The notes under the pieces are model-generated. The model had not been told where the DNA came from. It searched no databases and worked only from the letters and a program-made list of their open reading frames with translations. The translations under genes and the position numbers were made by a program. A stretch of DNA of 64,000 bases from Streptomyces sp. NBC_00461 (GTDB lineage: Bacteria; Actinomycetota; Actinomycetes; Streptomycetales; Streptomycetaceae): assembly GCF_036013935.1 (NCBI RefSeq), contig NZ_CP107902.1, positions 9,891,001-9,955,000 of the forward strand, in the 5' to 3' direction. This document shows positions 16,768 to 25,657 of this stretch, piece after piece; positions within the stretch are counted from its first letter, which is position 1, and each line of letters begins with the position of its first letter.

Positions 16768-17965
16768 TCTCCGGCGCGTCCCCGAAGTCCGGGATCTCCA
16801 GCCTGGCCCCGCCCTGCCGTGCCGAATCATGCGCGACGATGCCCGGCAGGGTGTAGCGGGCGGCCACCCACGCGTTCACCGACGGCAGCGACCGCGTGTT
16901 CACCGCGGTCACGAAGTCGTCGACCAGGAAATGGTGGCTGCCCTCGTGTCCGTTGTGCAGGTTGTCGAACTCCCGCGGCAGCCGGGCCCGGTCGTGCACC
17001 GGCGCCGAACCGGAGGTGAAGGCGGCCCGCAGATCCGGCGCGATGTGCTGGAGTGACGGGTCGTCAGGAGCCATGGTGGGCTTGGGCTCCAGCAGCTCGC
17101 TGATGTCCTGCACACCCTTCTTGTCCTGCCACAGCGCGACCGTCGCGAGCTGCTCCATGCTCGCGTCGGTGCCGAAGAAGCGGAAGCGGGATTCGCGGAT
17201 GTGCGAGGGGTAGCCGACCCGCCGGAACTCGTTCGTACGGAACGAACCGCCGCCCGCCACCTCGAACAGCGCGGTCGCGTTGGAGAAGTCGTTGCCGAAC
17301 TGGCTGACGTCCTTGTCGAAGACACCGTCGCCGCGCTCGTCGACCACACCGATCGCCGACACGCTCACCGCGTGCGTCTGCCACGCGCCGAGCACCCCGC
17401 CCACCGAGTGCGTCGGGTAGAGCAGCGGGGGATAGCTGGCGGTCGCCTTCCAGTTCTCGCCGCCGCTGTACTGGTACGCCTCGTAGAACCCCAGGTCCAT
17501 GTCGTGGACGTAGTCGCCCTCGGCGTAGAAGATCCGCCCGAAGGCGCCCTCGGCGATCTGGTTGCGGGCGTGCACGGTCGCCGGGTTGTACTGGCTCGTC
17601 TCGCCCATCATGTAGGTCAGTCCGGTCGCCTTGACCGCGTCGATGATCGCCGCGATCTCCTCCGTGGCGATCGCCATGGGGACCGCGGAGTACACGTGCT
17701 TGCCGGCGTCGAGGCCCTGCAGCACCAGCGGGCCGTGCGTCCAGCGCTGGGTGAAGATCGCGACCGCGTCGACCGCCGTCGACTCCAGCATCGCCTCGTA
17801 CGACGGGAAGGTGCCGGTGAGGCCTTCGGCGGCGGCGAGCTGCTCGGCCCGCTCCGGCAGGAGGTCGGTGACATGGACATCGCTCACGCCGGGATGGGCC
17901 AGGAACAGCTTGGCGAACTGGCCCGAGAACTGTCCGGCACCGACGATGCCGAGGGAGAACGTCAT
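16763..17965 (-). CDS. Gfo/Idh/MocA-family sugar oxidoreductase
   Basis: A 400-aa NAD(P)-dependent oxidoreductase. The N-terminal Rossmann fold shows LGIVGAGQFSGQFAKLF and DVHVTDLLPERAEQL. The family's 'EKP'-like strand is replaced by KHVYSAVPMA. The C-terminal alpha/beta domain binds the sugar. I chose ATG at 17965 (MTFSLGIVG), with AAGGGC about nine bases upstream; ATGs at 17974 and 17983 are in frame. It lies directly after the lipoprotein gene (stop at 17992) at the end of a sugar ABC operon, so it probably oxidises or epimerises the imported sugar or inositol-like compound. The substrate is not known. Confidence 0.87.
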   Translation of the reverse strand: MTFSLGIVGAGQFSGQFAKLFLAHPGVSDVHVTDLLPERAEQLAAAEGLTGTFPSYEAMLESTAVDAVAIFTQRWTHGPLVLQGLDAGKHVYSAVPMAIATEEIAAIIDAVKATGLTYMMGETSQYNPATVHARNQIAEGAFGRIFYAEGDYVHDMDLGFYEAYQYSGGENWKATASYPPLLYPTHSVGGVLGAWQTHAVSVSAIGVVDERGDGVFDKDVSQFGNDFSNATALFEVAGGGSFRTNEFRRVGYPSHIRESRFRFFGTDASMEQLATVALWQDKKGVQDISELLEPKPTMAPDDPSLQHIAPDLRAAFTSGSAPVHDRARLPREFDNLHNGHEGSHHFLVDDFVTAVNTRSLPSVNAWVAARYTLPGIVAHDSARQGGARLEIPDFGDAPES

Positions 17966-17991
17966 GGAAGGCATGCCCTTCATCAGTGGAT

Positions 17992-19338
17992 TCACTGGTC
18001 GAGAACCAGGTTGATCTGGCTGTTGGTCTGGTTCAGGCTGGTCACGGACCTGCCGTTGCCGAAGATGTCCTGCATGGCCGGGTGCATCAACGCGTACACG
18101 TCGGCCGCGTAGTTGGTGATCGGATAGGAGAACGTCGTGAAGTCCCTCTTGTCGGCGACCGGCTTCGTGAAGGCCGAGACGTCGATGCCCTTCTTCTTGT
18201 ACGCCGCCACCGCCGCCCGGGTGCCGTCGGGCGTGGCAGGGAAGACGATCCCGTAACTCCCCACCGTCTTCTGGCAGTCGTTCGACGCCAGGTATCGCAC
18301 CCACTTCTTCGCGCCGGCCTTGTTGCGGGCGTTCTTGGTGATCGAGTCGGCGAGGCCGTTCATCATCGTGGCGCGCTTGCCGGTGGGTCCGGCGGGTGTG
18401 AGCGCCGTGTGCATGTCGCGGCCCTTGAACCCGGCGTAGGTGGAGATCATCCACGCCCCGTCGAACGCGGTCGCCGCCTTGCCCGCCGCCACCTGTGTGT
18501 TCGCCTGGTTGGACTGGGAGTTGTAGTCGACGAAGGGGGCCATGTAGCCCTTCTTGGCCAGCCCGAAGTACCACTTGACCACCGACTGGAACTTCTTGCT
18601 GTCGTACCGGTACTGCGTGCCCCACCGCTTCTTGTCGGTGTAGGTCCAGCCCGCGGAGGCCGCGAAGGTGCTCCACTGGGTCTGTCCGTCGCCGTCCCCG
18701 CCGCCGTTGGTGGCGAGGCCGTACACCTTGACGTTGTTCTTGTCGAAGCCGGGCTCATCACCCCGCTTGCCGTTCCTGTCGACGGTGAGATGGGCAATGG
18801 CCTTCTCGAAGGTGCCGCCGTCCTTCGGGTTCCAGGACAGCGTGTCGAGCCGTGCGGCGCTGAGGCCGGCCGCGTCGGTCTGCTTCCTGTCGTAGAAGAG
18901 GGACACGGTGTCCCAGTCCTTGGGGGCGCCGTAGCGGTGGCCGTCCTGGCCCATCCAGTGGGCGGCGAGGCCCGGCTGGTAGGCGGAGTCGTCGATGCCG
19001 AGGTCGTCCAGCGGAGCGAGCACCTTCAGGTCGGCGAACTGGCCGAACTTCTGGATGTGGTCGGTGAACACGTCCGGCTGGGTGCCCGCGATGAAACTCG
19101 CCGTGAGCTTGGTCCAGTAGTCGTCCCAGCCCAACTGGGTGATCTTTACGTGCAGTCGGGGGTTCTGCTGCTCGAAGTTCTTTGCGCAGGCCTGGTAGGC
19201 GGGCAGCTGGTTGGCGTCCCACAGCCAGTACGTCACCGTGTTCGGGCCCGAACCGGCCGCACCGCCCTTCGCGCACCCTGTGAGGGCCACCAGGCCGAGC
19301 GCCAGCGCCCCCGCCAATCGCGTGTGAAGTCGCATCAT
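17992..19338 (-). CDS. Carbohydrate ABC transporter substrate-binding lipoprotein
   Basis: A 448-aa extracellular solute-binding protein of family 1 type. The signal ends in lipobox LTGC (Cys22). The mature part has TVTYWLWDANQLPAYQACAK, a CUT1-family opening, then AGTQPDVFTDHIQKFGQFADL and, later, AFDGAWMISTYAGFKG and AKKWVRYLASNDCQKTVG. It would bind an oligosaccharide or sugar derivative and deliver it to the two permeases upstream. The gap to the MalG-type permease is only 7 bp. No ATPase gene is present, which is normal for Streptomyces CUT1 systems because they share MsiK. Confidence 0.92.
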   Translation of the reverse strand: MMRLHTRLAGALALGLVALTGCAKGGAAGSGPNTVTYWLWDANQLPAYQACAKNFEQQNPRLHVKITQLGWDDYWTKLTASFIAGTQPDVFTDHIQKFGQFADLKVLAPLDDLGIDDSAYQPGLAAHWMGQDGHRYGAPKDWDTVSLFYDRKQTDAAGLSAARLDTLSWNPKDGGTFEKAIAHLTVDRNGKRGDEPGFDKNNVKVYGLATNGGGDGDGQTQWSTFAASAGWTYTDKKRWGTQYRYDSKKFQSVVKWYFGLAKKGYMAPFVDYNSQSNQANTQVAAGKAATAFDGAWMISTYAGFKGRDMHTALTPAGPTGKRATMMNGLADSITKNARNKAGAKKWVRYLASNDCQKTVGSYGIVFPATPDGTRAAVAAYKKKGIDVSAFTKPVADKRDFTTFSYPITNYAADVYALMHPAMQDIFGNGRSVTSLNQTNSQINLVLDQ

Positions 19339-19345
19339 CAGTCCC

Positions 19346-20263
19346 TTACTTGATCCCGGTGAAGCTGATGGAACTGACGATGCGGCGCGCGAAGAACCCG
19401 AAGAGCAGCAGCATCGGGAGAGCCGCGATGAGGGTCGCCGCCATCAGGCCCGACCAGTCGACGCCCGCCGCCGGGGTCTGCGCCCGGAAGATGGCCAGAG
19501 CGACCGTCAGCACGCGCGAGCTGTCGCTGTAGGACACCATCAGCGGCCAGAAGTAGTCGTTCCACGAGGTGATGTACGTCAGCACGGCCAGCGTCAGGAC
19601 CGGCGTGGACGCCATCGGCAGCAGCACCCGGAAGAAGATCCGCACCTTCCCGGCGCCGTCGAGGAGTGCCGCCTCCTCCACCTCGCGGGGCACGTTCATG
19701 AAGAACTGCCGCAGGAAGAAGACCGCGAACGGCGTCATGAACATCGTCGGCAGACCGATGCCCAACAGCGTGTCCACCAGGCCGAGTTGCTTGATGAGGA
19801 CGAAGTTCGGCAGCAGGGTGAAGATGGTCGGCACCATGAGCCCGGCGAGGAAGAGGCCGAACATCTTGTCCCGGCCGCGCCAGCGCAGTCGGGCGAAGGC
19901 ATAGGCGGCCATCGACGAGAAGAAGATCTGGCAGACGGTGATCATCGTCGAGACGATCACCGAGTTGAGCAGATAGCGCCAGAACTTCAGTCCGCCGCCC
20001 GCGCCGCCCTGCGCGATGGCCTCCTTGGTGGACTCCAGGCCAAGGGCCCGGGCGAAGCCGGAACCCGTGAGGTCGACCGGCAGTGGATCGGTCGGGTGGG
20101 CGTTCAGTCCGGCGTTCGAGGACAGCGCGGTGCGCAGGATCCAGTAGAACGGCAGCAGGGTGATGAGGATGATCGCGGCCATCACCGCCCAGGCCAGGAT
20201 CCGGCCGGGGTTGAGGCGTCGCCGGACGGGCCGTACGCCCGTCGTCGTGGTCACGGCAGTCAT
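19346..20263 (-). CDS. Carbohydrate ABC transporter permease (MalG/CUT1 type)
   Basis: A 305-aa inner-membrane protein with six predicted helices (first at ILAWAVMAAIILITLLPFYWIL). The EAA loop reads FFMNVPREVEEAALLDGAGKVRIF (near residue 200), the contact site for the ATPase. The usual MalG C-terminal helix is followed by a short RIVSSISFTGIK tail. It forms a heterodimer with the next gene's product. It starts 15 bp downstream of that gene's stop. Confidence 0.92.
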   Translation of the reverse strand: MTAVTTTTGVRPVRRRLNPGRILAWAVMAAIILITLLPFYWILRTALSSNAGLNAHPTDPLPVDLTGSGFARALGLESTKEAIAQGGAGGGLKFWRYLLNSVIVSTMITVCQIFFSSMAAYAFARLRWRGRDKMFGLFLAGLMVPTIFTLLPNFVLIKQLGLVDTLLGIGLPTMFMTPFAVFFLRQFFMNVPREVEEAALLDGAGKVRIFFRVLLPMASTPVLTLAVLTYITSWNDYFWPLMVSYSDSSRVLTVALAIFRAQTPAAGVDWSGLMAATLIAALPMLLLFGFFARRIVSSISFTGIK

Positions 20264-20278
20264 GTCGACTCCTTCCGC

Positions 20279-21244
20279 TCAGCCGAGGTCGCTGTGGCCG
20301 GCCCGGGTGAGCCGGTACTGGATGACGGTGATCGCGCTCAGCACGACGAGCAGCGCCACGGACATCGCGGAGGCGTAGCCGAACTGGAAGCGGGCGAACG
20401 CCGATTGGTAGATGTAGTACTGGAGGACGTTGGTGGCGTTCGCCGGTCCGCCCGCGGTCGTCACGGCGACCGTGTCGAACACCTGGAACGAACCGATCAC
20501 CGTCATGATCAGCACGACCGCCAGCACCGGGCGCAGCAGCGGCATCGTGATGCGCCAGAACATGCGCCACTCGCTCGCCCCGTCGACCCGCGCCGCCTCG
20601 TACATGTCGTTCGGGATGGCCTGCAGACCGGCGAACAGCAGCAGTGCGGTGTAGCCGACGTGCCGCCACACGTTGATCAGGGCGATCGTCGGGATCGCCC
20701 AGGTCTCGTCGGCGAGGAACGGAATGCGGTCGAAGCCCAGCCCGCCGATGATCTGGTTCCCGATGCCCAGCTGGTTGTCCAGGATCCAGAGCCAGACGAG
20801 GCCCGCGACGACGTTCGACATCAGATACGGCGTCAGCACGATCCCGCGCAGCAGCGCCGACTGGGTCAGCCGCTGCAGCAGGACGGCGATGGCGAGCGCC
20901 GCCACCGTCTGGATCCCGATGTTGATCAGCACGTACTCGACGGTGACCGTCAGCGAGTCCCAGAAGATCGGGTCGTGGACCATCCGCACGTAGTTGTCCA
21001 GGCCCACCCACTCGGCCGGGGTGAGCAGGTTGAAGCGGGTGAAGCTCAGGTAGATGCCCCGCAGCGTCGGCCAGAGCAGGAAGACCGTGAAGCCCAGCAG
21101 TGCCGGAGCGATGAACACCGCGGCGAGGCGCCCGTCGCCCCCGTCCTCACGGGCCTTGGCCCGCCCCGTCCTCAGGGTGCTCCCTGCTCCCTCGGCGCCG
21201 CTCAGTGGCAGGCGCGACGGGGGCCTGCTGGAGGCGATGGTCAT
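20279..21244 (-). CDS. Carbohydrate ABC transporter permease (MalF/CUT1 type)
   Basis: A 321-aa permease. The start is placed at ATG 21244 (MTIASSRPPSR) because GGGAG lies eight bases upstream; an open frame continuing to 21316 would run through the operator region. After a polar N-terminus it has six helices (first at FIAPALLGFTVFLLWPTL) and the EAA loop YEAARVDGASEWRMFWRITMP. It is the first gene of the leftward uptake operon, divergent from a ROK regulator with 167 bp between the starts. Confidence 0.92.
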   Translation of the reverse strand: MTIASSRPPSRLPLSGAEGAGSTLRTGRAKAREDGGDGRLAAVFIAPALLGFTVFLLWPTLRGIYLSFTRFNLLTPAEWVGLDNYVRMVHDPIFWDSLTVTVEYVLINIGIQTVAALAIAVLLQRLTQSALLRGIVLTPYLMSNVVAGLVWLWILDNQLGIGNQIIGGLGFDRIPFLADETWAIPTIALINVWRHVGYTALLLFAGLQAIPNDMYEAARVDGASEWRMFWRITMPLLRPVLAVVLIMTVIGSFQVFDTVAVTTAGGPANATNVLQYYIYQSAFARFQFGYASAMSVALLVVLSAITVIQYRLTRAGHSDLG

Positions 21245-21284
21245 CGGAAGACTCCCTCGGCTGCGGCGGCTCATCCTCGGCCAC

Positions 21285-21310
21285 TTACTTTTGGTGCGAA
21301 AGAATCCATG
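21285..21310. promoter_or_regulatory. Operator-like repeat, copy 1 (ROK regulon candidate)
   Basis: A 26-bp sequence with a dyad-like core CTTTTGGTGCGAAAG is repeated at 21370-21395 with 20 of 26 identical bases. It sits 41 bp upstream of the MalF-type permease start, on the uptake-operon side of the divergent gap. An inverted partial copy (GGATTCTTTTG) lies at 21328-21338. Confidence 0.6.
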
Positions 21311-21369
21311 CGTCAAGAGTCCGGTCCGGATTCTTTTGAAGTGAGGTCCGGAGCGCTATCCTGGGCTGG

Positions 21370-21395
21370 TTGCTTTTATGGCGAAAGAAATCATG
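21370..21395. promoter_or_regulatory. Operator-like repeat, copy 2 (ROK autoregulation candidate)
   Basis: This is the second copy of the 26-bp repeat, with core CTTTTATGGCGAAAG. It ends 16 bp before the ATG of the ROK regulator gene and lies just downstream of a TATCCT-like -10 at 21357-21362. Binding here would block the regulator's own promoter. Confidence 0.6.
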
Positions 21396-21411
21396 TGGGA
21401 GTCTGACCTTC

Positions 21412-22572
21412 ATGACCACAGTTGCCGCCAGCTGGCTTCCGCTGAGCCCCGGTGAGCGCTCGGTGGCGATCGAGGTGCTGGTCCACGGCCCGCTGTCGCG
21501 CACCGAACTCGCCCGGAGGCTCGACCTCTCCGCGGGCAGTCTCACCCGGCTGACCAAGCCGCTGATCGAGTCGGGCCTGCTGATCGAGGCCGCCGAGGCC
21601 GGATCCCCGGCGGAGGTGCGTCAGGGGCGCCCCTCGCAGCCCCTGGCGGTCGTCGCCGAATCCCGCTCCTTCATCGGCTTCAAGATCACCGAGGACATGG
21701 TCTACGGCGTCGTCACCACCCTCAGGAGCGACATCGTCGCGCGCCACGACCGCCCGCTCGCCACCCACGACCCGGCCGAGGTCGCCGACCTGCTCGCGGA
21801 GATGGCGGGTGAACTGGCCCGCTCCCACCCGCGCCTCGCGGGCATCGGCATCGGCGTGGGCGGTCTGGTCGAGGACCGTGCCGTGGTGGGGGAGTCACCG
21901 TTCCTGCGGTGGCGGGACGTGCCGCTGGCCGGCCTGGTCGAGGAGCGCACGGGGCTGCCCGTCGTCGTGGAGAACGACGTCGCCGCCCTCGTCGAGGCCG
22001 AGACCTGGTTCGGGGCCGGCCGAGGCCTGGACCGCTTCGTCGTCCTCACCATCGGCGCCGGCATCGGCTACGGGCTCGTCCTGGGCGGCAGGCGGGTGCC
22101 CTGCGCCGAGGAGGACCGAGGATTCGGCCGTCACTGGATCATCAACCCCAACGGGCCGCTCACCCCTGACGGTGAGCGCGGCAGCGCCGTCTCGCTGCTG
22201 ACCATCTCCAACATCCGCTACCAGGTCCGCGCCGCCACCGGCCACGACCGGACGTACGAGGAGATCCTCGGCCTCGCCGCCGCCGGAGAACCCATGCCCG
22301 CCCGCGTCATCGACGAGGCTGCACGCGCTCTCGGCACCCTTGTCGCCCAGATCGCCAACTTCGCGATGCCGCAGAAGATCCTGCTCGCAGGTGAGGGGGT
22401 CGGCCTCATGGATGTGGCCGGAGACACGGTGCGGGAGACGATCACCGCCCAACGGCATCCGATGGCCGCCCCGGTACCCTTGGAGACCAAGGTCTCCGAC
22501 TTCCACGACTGGGCCCGTGGCGCCGCCGTCCTGGCGATCCGGGTGCTGGTGCTGGGAGCGGCCGAGGTGTGA
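21412..22572 (+). CDS. ROK-family transcriptional regulator
   Basis: A 386-aa regulator with an N-terminal winged HTH (residues 15-75: LVHGPLSRTELARRLDLSAGSLTRLTKPLIE) and a C-terminal ROK domain (IGIGVGGLVEDRAVVG, VVVENDVAALVEAE, VVLTIGAGIGYGLVLGG). The cysteine zinc motif usual in ROK proteins (CxCGxxGC) is absent: the corresponding stretch reads NPNGPLTPDGERGSAVS. The start is ATG 21412 (MTTVAAS); an upstream extension to 21370 would run through the operator and is rejected. It most likely represses the divergent sugar ABC operon until its sugar ligand binds. Confidence 0.9.
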   Translation: MTTVAASWLPLSPGERSVAIEVLVHGPLSRTELARRLDLSAGSLTRLTKPLIESGLLIEAAEAGSPAEVRQGRPSQPLAVVAESRSFIGFKITEDMVYGVVTTLRSDIVARHDRPLATHDPAEVADLLAEMAGELARSHPRLAGIGIGVGGLVEDRAVVGESPFLRWRDVPLAGLVEERTGLPVVVENDVAALVEAETWFGAGRGLDRFVVLTIGAGIGYGLVLGGRRVPCAEEDRGFGRHWIINPNGPLTPDGERGSAVSLLTISNIRYQVRAATGHDRTYEEILGLAAAGEPMPARVIDEAARALGTLVAQIANFAMPQKILLAGEGVGLMDVAGDTVRETITAQRHPMAAPVPLETKVSDFHDWARGAAVLAIRVLVLGAAEV

Positions 22573-22694
22573 ACTCGACGACCGGCCTTGTCGGATGGAC
22601 GTGATCAGTAACACGGTCCCGAACGGTCAGATATGTCCATTTTGGTTGGGCTTACTCACAATGCCTTCACCTCCGGAGCCGTATGCTTCACACC

Positions 22695-22868
22695 ATGTCC
22701 ACCACTGTTGAACCCGCCTCCGATCGCTCGGCAGACGAGGTCAACGAGGAGATCCGGGCCCTGTGGCACCGGTCGGGCGGGACACTGAGCGGCGAGCAGC
22801 GCGAGGAATACCAGCGTCTCGTCCTGGAGTGGGCCGCCGCGGCCCCACAGCCGGCGCGAGCGGCCTGA
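22695..22868 (+). CDS. Small conserved hypothetical protein (57 aa)
   Basis: MSTTVEPASDRSADEVNEEI begins a 57-aa acidic helical protein with a good Streptomyces codon pattern, no cysteines and an Ala/Pro-rich tail. An alternative ATG at 22683 would add four residues. The GCGGTGTGAAGC-like upstream region is AT-richer than its surroundings (22600-22690), consistent with a promoter. Small proteins of this look (a helical 'IRALWHRSGGTLSGEQREEYQRL'-type core, here given as residues 21-43) occur widely in Streptomyces with no known role. Confidence 0.6.
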   Translation: MSTTVEPASDRSADEVNEEIRALWHRSGGTLSGEQREEYQRLVLEWAAAAPQPARAA

Positions 22869-22924
22869 GCACCGGCTGAGGCCCGCCGCGCATCGGAGCC
22901 CCGCACCGGGGCACCCCGCACCGG

Positions 22925-23155
22925 ATGGGCCCTCTCCTCGCACTGGCCTCGGCTGTCTGCTACGGCATCGTCGACTTCACCGGCGGCCTGCTGTCCCGCC
23001 GTACCTGCCCCCTTCACCGCGATCACCATCCTCGGCCGCGCCCTGCCCGTCGTCCTCGGGCTTGGCCCTCCTGCACGAACGGGTCACCGCGCGGCAGACG
23101 GCGGGGCTGCTGGGCGCCGCGGCCGCCATCGTCCTGCTGACGCTCGGCCGACCGG
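22925..23155 (+). pseudogene. Decayed EamA/DMT-family transporter
   Basis: The 5' part reads MGPLLALASAVCYGIVDFTG, a typical first helix of an EamA (drug/metabolite) transporter. The 3' part, in a different frame, reads LALLHERVTARQTAGLLGAA and AAIVLLTLG, a typical end of such a protein. A whole gene would be about 850-900 bp; here the two ends are joined within 230 bp with a frame change near 23010-23060 and no stop of its own before the convergent protease gene. This is a gene with a large internal deletion. I see no functional product. Confidence 0.7.
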
Positions 23156-24535
23156 TCAGCTCCAGCGCGCCGAGTAGTAGCGCCGGTACTCCTTGCGGTC
23201 CTGCTCGGCGCGGATGTAGCGGGTGGCCACCAGCGCGAGCAGACTGCCACCGATGACCAGCATGCCGGGGCCGACGTTCTTGGGGTTCGCGAGCCGGGCC
23301 AGCAGCGTCTCACCGTTCGCGGCACCCGTCGTGGGAGCCGAGGAGCCGGGGGAGGTGGCTCCGGGTGCGATCGCGCTGTGCGTGGCCGAGGTGGACGGCG
23401 CGGGCGTCTGCGCCGCGCCCTGCCCGGCGGCCTGCTTCGACACGATCATCTGGACGCCGAGCGCCTGCATCGCCTTCGTCACCGGCTGGAAGAACGTCGT
23501 GCCGCCCGAGGTGCAGTCGCCGCTGCCGCCCGAGGTCAGGCCCAGTGCGATGCCGTCGGAGAACATCGGGCCGCCGCTGTCCCCGGGTTCGGCGCACACG
23601 TTCGTCTCGATGAGGCCGGTGACGGTGCCCTCCGGGTAGTTGACCGTGGCGTCGAGCCCCTTGACCTCGCCGTCGTGCAGTCCGCTGGTGCTGCCGCTGC
23701 GGAACACCCGCTGTCCGACGGCCGGGTCGGCGACGCCGGTGATGCGCACACCGTTGCCCTTGCCGATGGCCACGATGTCGGCTCCGTTGCCCGCCGTGCC
23801 GTTCGCGTACTGGACCAGGGAGAAGTCGCTGCCGGGGAAGTTCTGCTGGACCGTCTTGCCCAGCTGCTGGTTGCCCTGGTTGTCGGCGAACCAGATGGAC
23901 CCCGTCGGCCCGCAGTGGCCGGCGGTGAGGATGAAGTCGCTCTTGCCGTTGGTCACGTTGAAACCCGCCGAGCAGCGCCCGCCGGTCGACAGGATCGGCG
24001 AGGCTCCGTTGAGCCGGGTGGTGAACTCGCCCTGGGTGCGCTCCATGCGGACATAACTGCCGATGCCGGTCGCCACCTTGGTCATGCTCGACCAGTCGGT
24101 GGCCGAGACGGTGCTGTCGGCCTGCACCACCACCTTGTTCGTCCGGTAGTCCATGACCCACGCGGTGCCGGCGACCCGGGGCGCCGAACGCAGCGTCGCC
24201 GCGGCCGCCCTGAGTTCGTTCATGCTGTGGCCGACCATCTTCGACGCGACCCCGGCGCGCTCGACGTCGGCCGCCGCCTTCGCGTCGGTCACCGCGACGA
24301 CCGGACGTCCGTCGGTACCGATCCAGGTGCCTGCCGTACGGGCCGTGCCCAGACTGGACACGAGCGCGGCACCGGGGTTGTCCGAGGTCCCCGAGTCGCT
24401 GAGCGGGAAGGCGGAGGTGCCGGACGGTTCGCTCGCCATGGCGGCCTGCGTCACCATCGCTCCTCCCAGGAGGAGTCCGCCGACGGCCGCCAGCCGCGTC
24501 ACTCGCCGGACGATCCGTCGTCGTGCGTGCCTCAT
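23156..24535 (-). CDS. Membrane-anchored streptogrisin-like serine protease (S1)
   Basis: A 459-aa protein. ATG 24535 (MRHARRRIVRR) has GGGAG six bases upstream. It shows a signal region (LAAVGGLLLGGAMVTQAAMA), a pro-domain of about 140 residues, and a chymotrypsin-like domain with His in LTAGHCG (near 204), Asp in DFSLVQY (near 236) and Ser in GDSGGPMF (near 318). Paired cysteines typical of streptogrisins are present (GRCSAGF/LTAGHC; NVCAEPGDSGG/GDCTSGG). Unusually, a Ser/Thr/Pro-rich linker is followed by a C-terminal membrane helix (VGPGMLVIGGSLLALVATRY) and a basic tail, so the enzyme should stay attached to the membrane with its catalytic part outside. Confidence 0.9.
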   Translation of the reverse strand: MRHARRRIVRRVTRLAAVGGLLLGGAMVTQAAMASEPSGTSAFPLSDSGTSDNPGAALVSSLGTARTAGTWIGTDGRPVVAVTDAKAAADVERAGVASKMVGHSMNELRAAAATLRSAPRVAGTAWVMDYRTNKVVVQADSTVSATDWSSMTKVATGIGSYVRMERTQGEFTTRLNGASPILSTGGRCSAGFNVTNGKSDFILTAGHCGPTGSIWFADNQGNQQLGKTVQQNFPGSDFSLVQYANGTAGNGADIVAIGKGNGVRITGVADPAVGQRVFRSGSTSGLHDGEVKGLDATVNYPEGTVTGLIETNVCAEPGDSGGPMFSDGIALGLTSGGSGDCTSGGTTFFQPVTKAMQALGVQMIVSKQAAGQGAAQTPAPSTSATHSAIAPGATSPGSSAPTTGAANGETLLARLANPKNVGPGMLVIGGSLLALVATRYIRAEQDRKEYRRYYSARWS

Positions 24536-24650
24536 GCATGGCTCCCGAACCCGAACGCGCGGCGTCAACGCCACGGGGCCCTCCGGTCGTTGAGTGCCCT
24601 CTCTCCATACGTGGCAGCGGGCGATCGCGTTCAGCGCGCGGGTGATCTTC

Positions 24651-25481
24651 TCAGCTCTTGCGGCCCACCCCGCCGTACATGGCCACTTCCCGCGGTCCGC
24701 CCCCGTGCGTCTCCTCGGGACGCCAGCGCGAGCACGAGACCACGCCCGGGTCCAGCAGCTCCAGGCCGTCGAAGAAGCGGGCCACCGCCTCGGGGGTGCG
24801 CTGGGTCAGCGCCGGGGTGCCGTGCTCGTTCCAGAACCGGACCGCCGCGTCCACCTCGGGCAGTCCGGGGCCGGTGATGGTGTGGGACAGGACGAGATGG
24901 CTGCCGGACGGCAGCGCGTCCATGAACCGCCGCACGACACCGGACGGGTCCTCGTCGTCGCGCAGGAAGATGATCACTCCGAGCAGCATCAGAGCCACCG
25001 GCTGGGTGAGGTCCAGGGTGTCGGCGGCCCGCTCCAGAACCGACTCGACGTTGCGCAGGTCCTCGTCCAGATGATCGGTGCGGCCCTCCGGCGAGCTGGT
25101 GAGCAGCGCGCGGGCATGGGCCAGGACGAGCGGGTCGTTGTCGACGTACACGATCCGCGCGTCCGGGGCCAGACGCTGGGCGACCTCGTGCGTGTTGTCG
25201 GCGGTGGGCAGGCCGGTGCCTATGTCGAGGAACTGCCTGATCCCCGCGTCGGCCACGAGATGACGCACGGCGCGTCCCAGGAAGAGGCGGTCGGCACGGG
25301 CGTACTCGCCGATGGCCGGATGGAGCTCGCGGATCCGGTCGCCGGCCACCCGGTCGACCTCGTAGTAGTCGCCGCCGCCGAGCCAGTAGTTCCAGATCCG
25401 GGCGGTGTGCGGGCGCACCGTGTCGATGCGTCTGCGCAGCGCCGCGGCCGGATCTTCGGTGACTGCCGGGTTCTCCGTCAC
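24651..25481 (-). CDS. SAM-dependent methyltransferase, DUF574/PF04672 family
   Basis: A 276-aa protein of the actinobacterial 'S-adenosyl methyltransferase' family. It has the family hallmark ARIWNYWLGGGDYYEVDR near residue 30, the SAM motif QFLDIGTGLPT near 85, and VYVDNDPLVLAHARALL. The start is placed at GTG 25481 (VTENPAV) because GGAG lies eight bases upstream; an ATG at 25535 would add 18 residues not seen in typical members. These genes are highly amplified in Streptomyces, but their substrates are unknown. It is monocistronic. Confidence 0.88.
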   Translation of the reverse strand: MTENPAVTEDPAAALRRRIDTVRPHTARIWNYWLGGGDYYEVDRVAGDRIRELHPAIGEYARADRLFLGRAVRHLVADAGIRQFLDIGTGLPTADNTHEVAQRLAPDARIVYVDNDPLVLAHARALLTSSPEGRTDHLDEDLRNVESVLERAADTLDLTQPVALMLLGVIIFLRDDEDPSGVVRRFMDALPSGSHLVLSHTITGPGLPEVDAAVRFWNEHGTPALTQRTPEAVARFFDGLELLDPGVVSCSRWRPEETHGGGPREVAMYGGVGRKS

Positions 25482-25657
25482 GAGGTCTGCTCCAGGAATG
25501 ACTGATGATGCGGTGCGTACGACGACAACTGGCAATCTAGACGGCGGAGTTGATGTCTGCCGAGGGCGAGGGGAACATCTTTTTCGGCGCTGGGTGCCCG
25601 TCGCCCCCGCGGAACAGGTCGTTCCAGGTCGGACCGGAGCCCCCTATCTTGTGCCCC

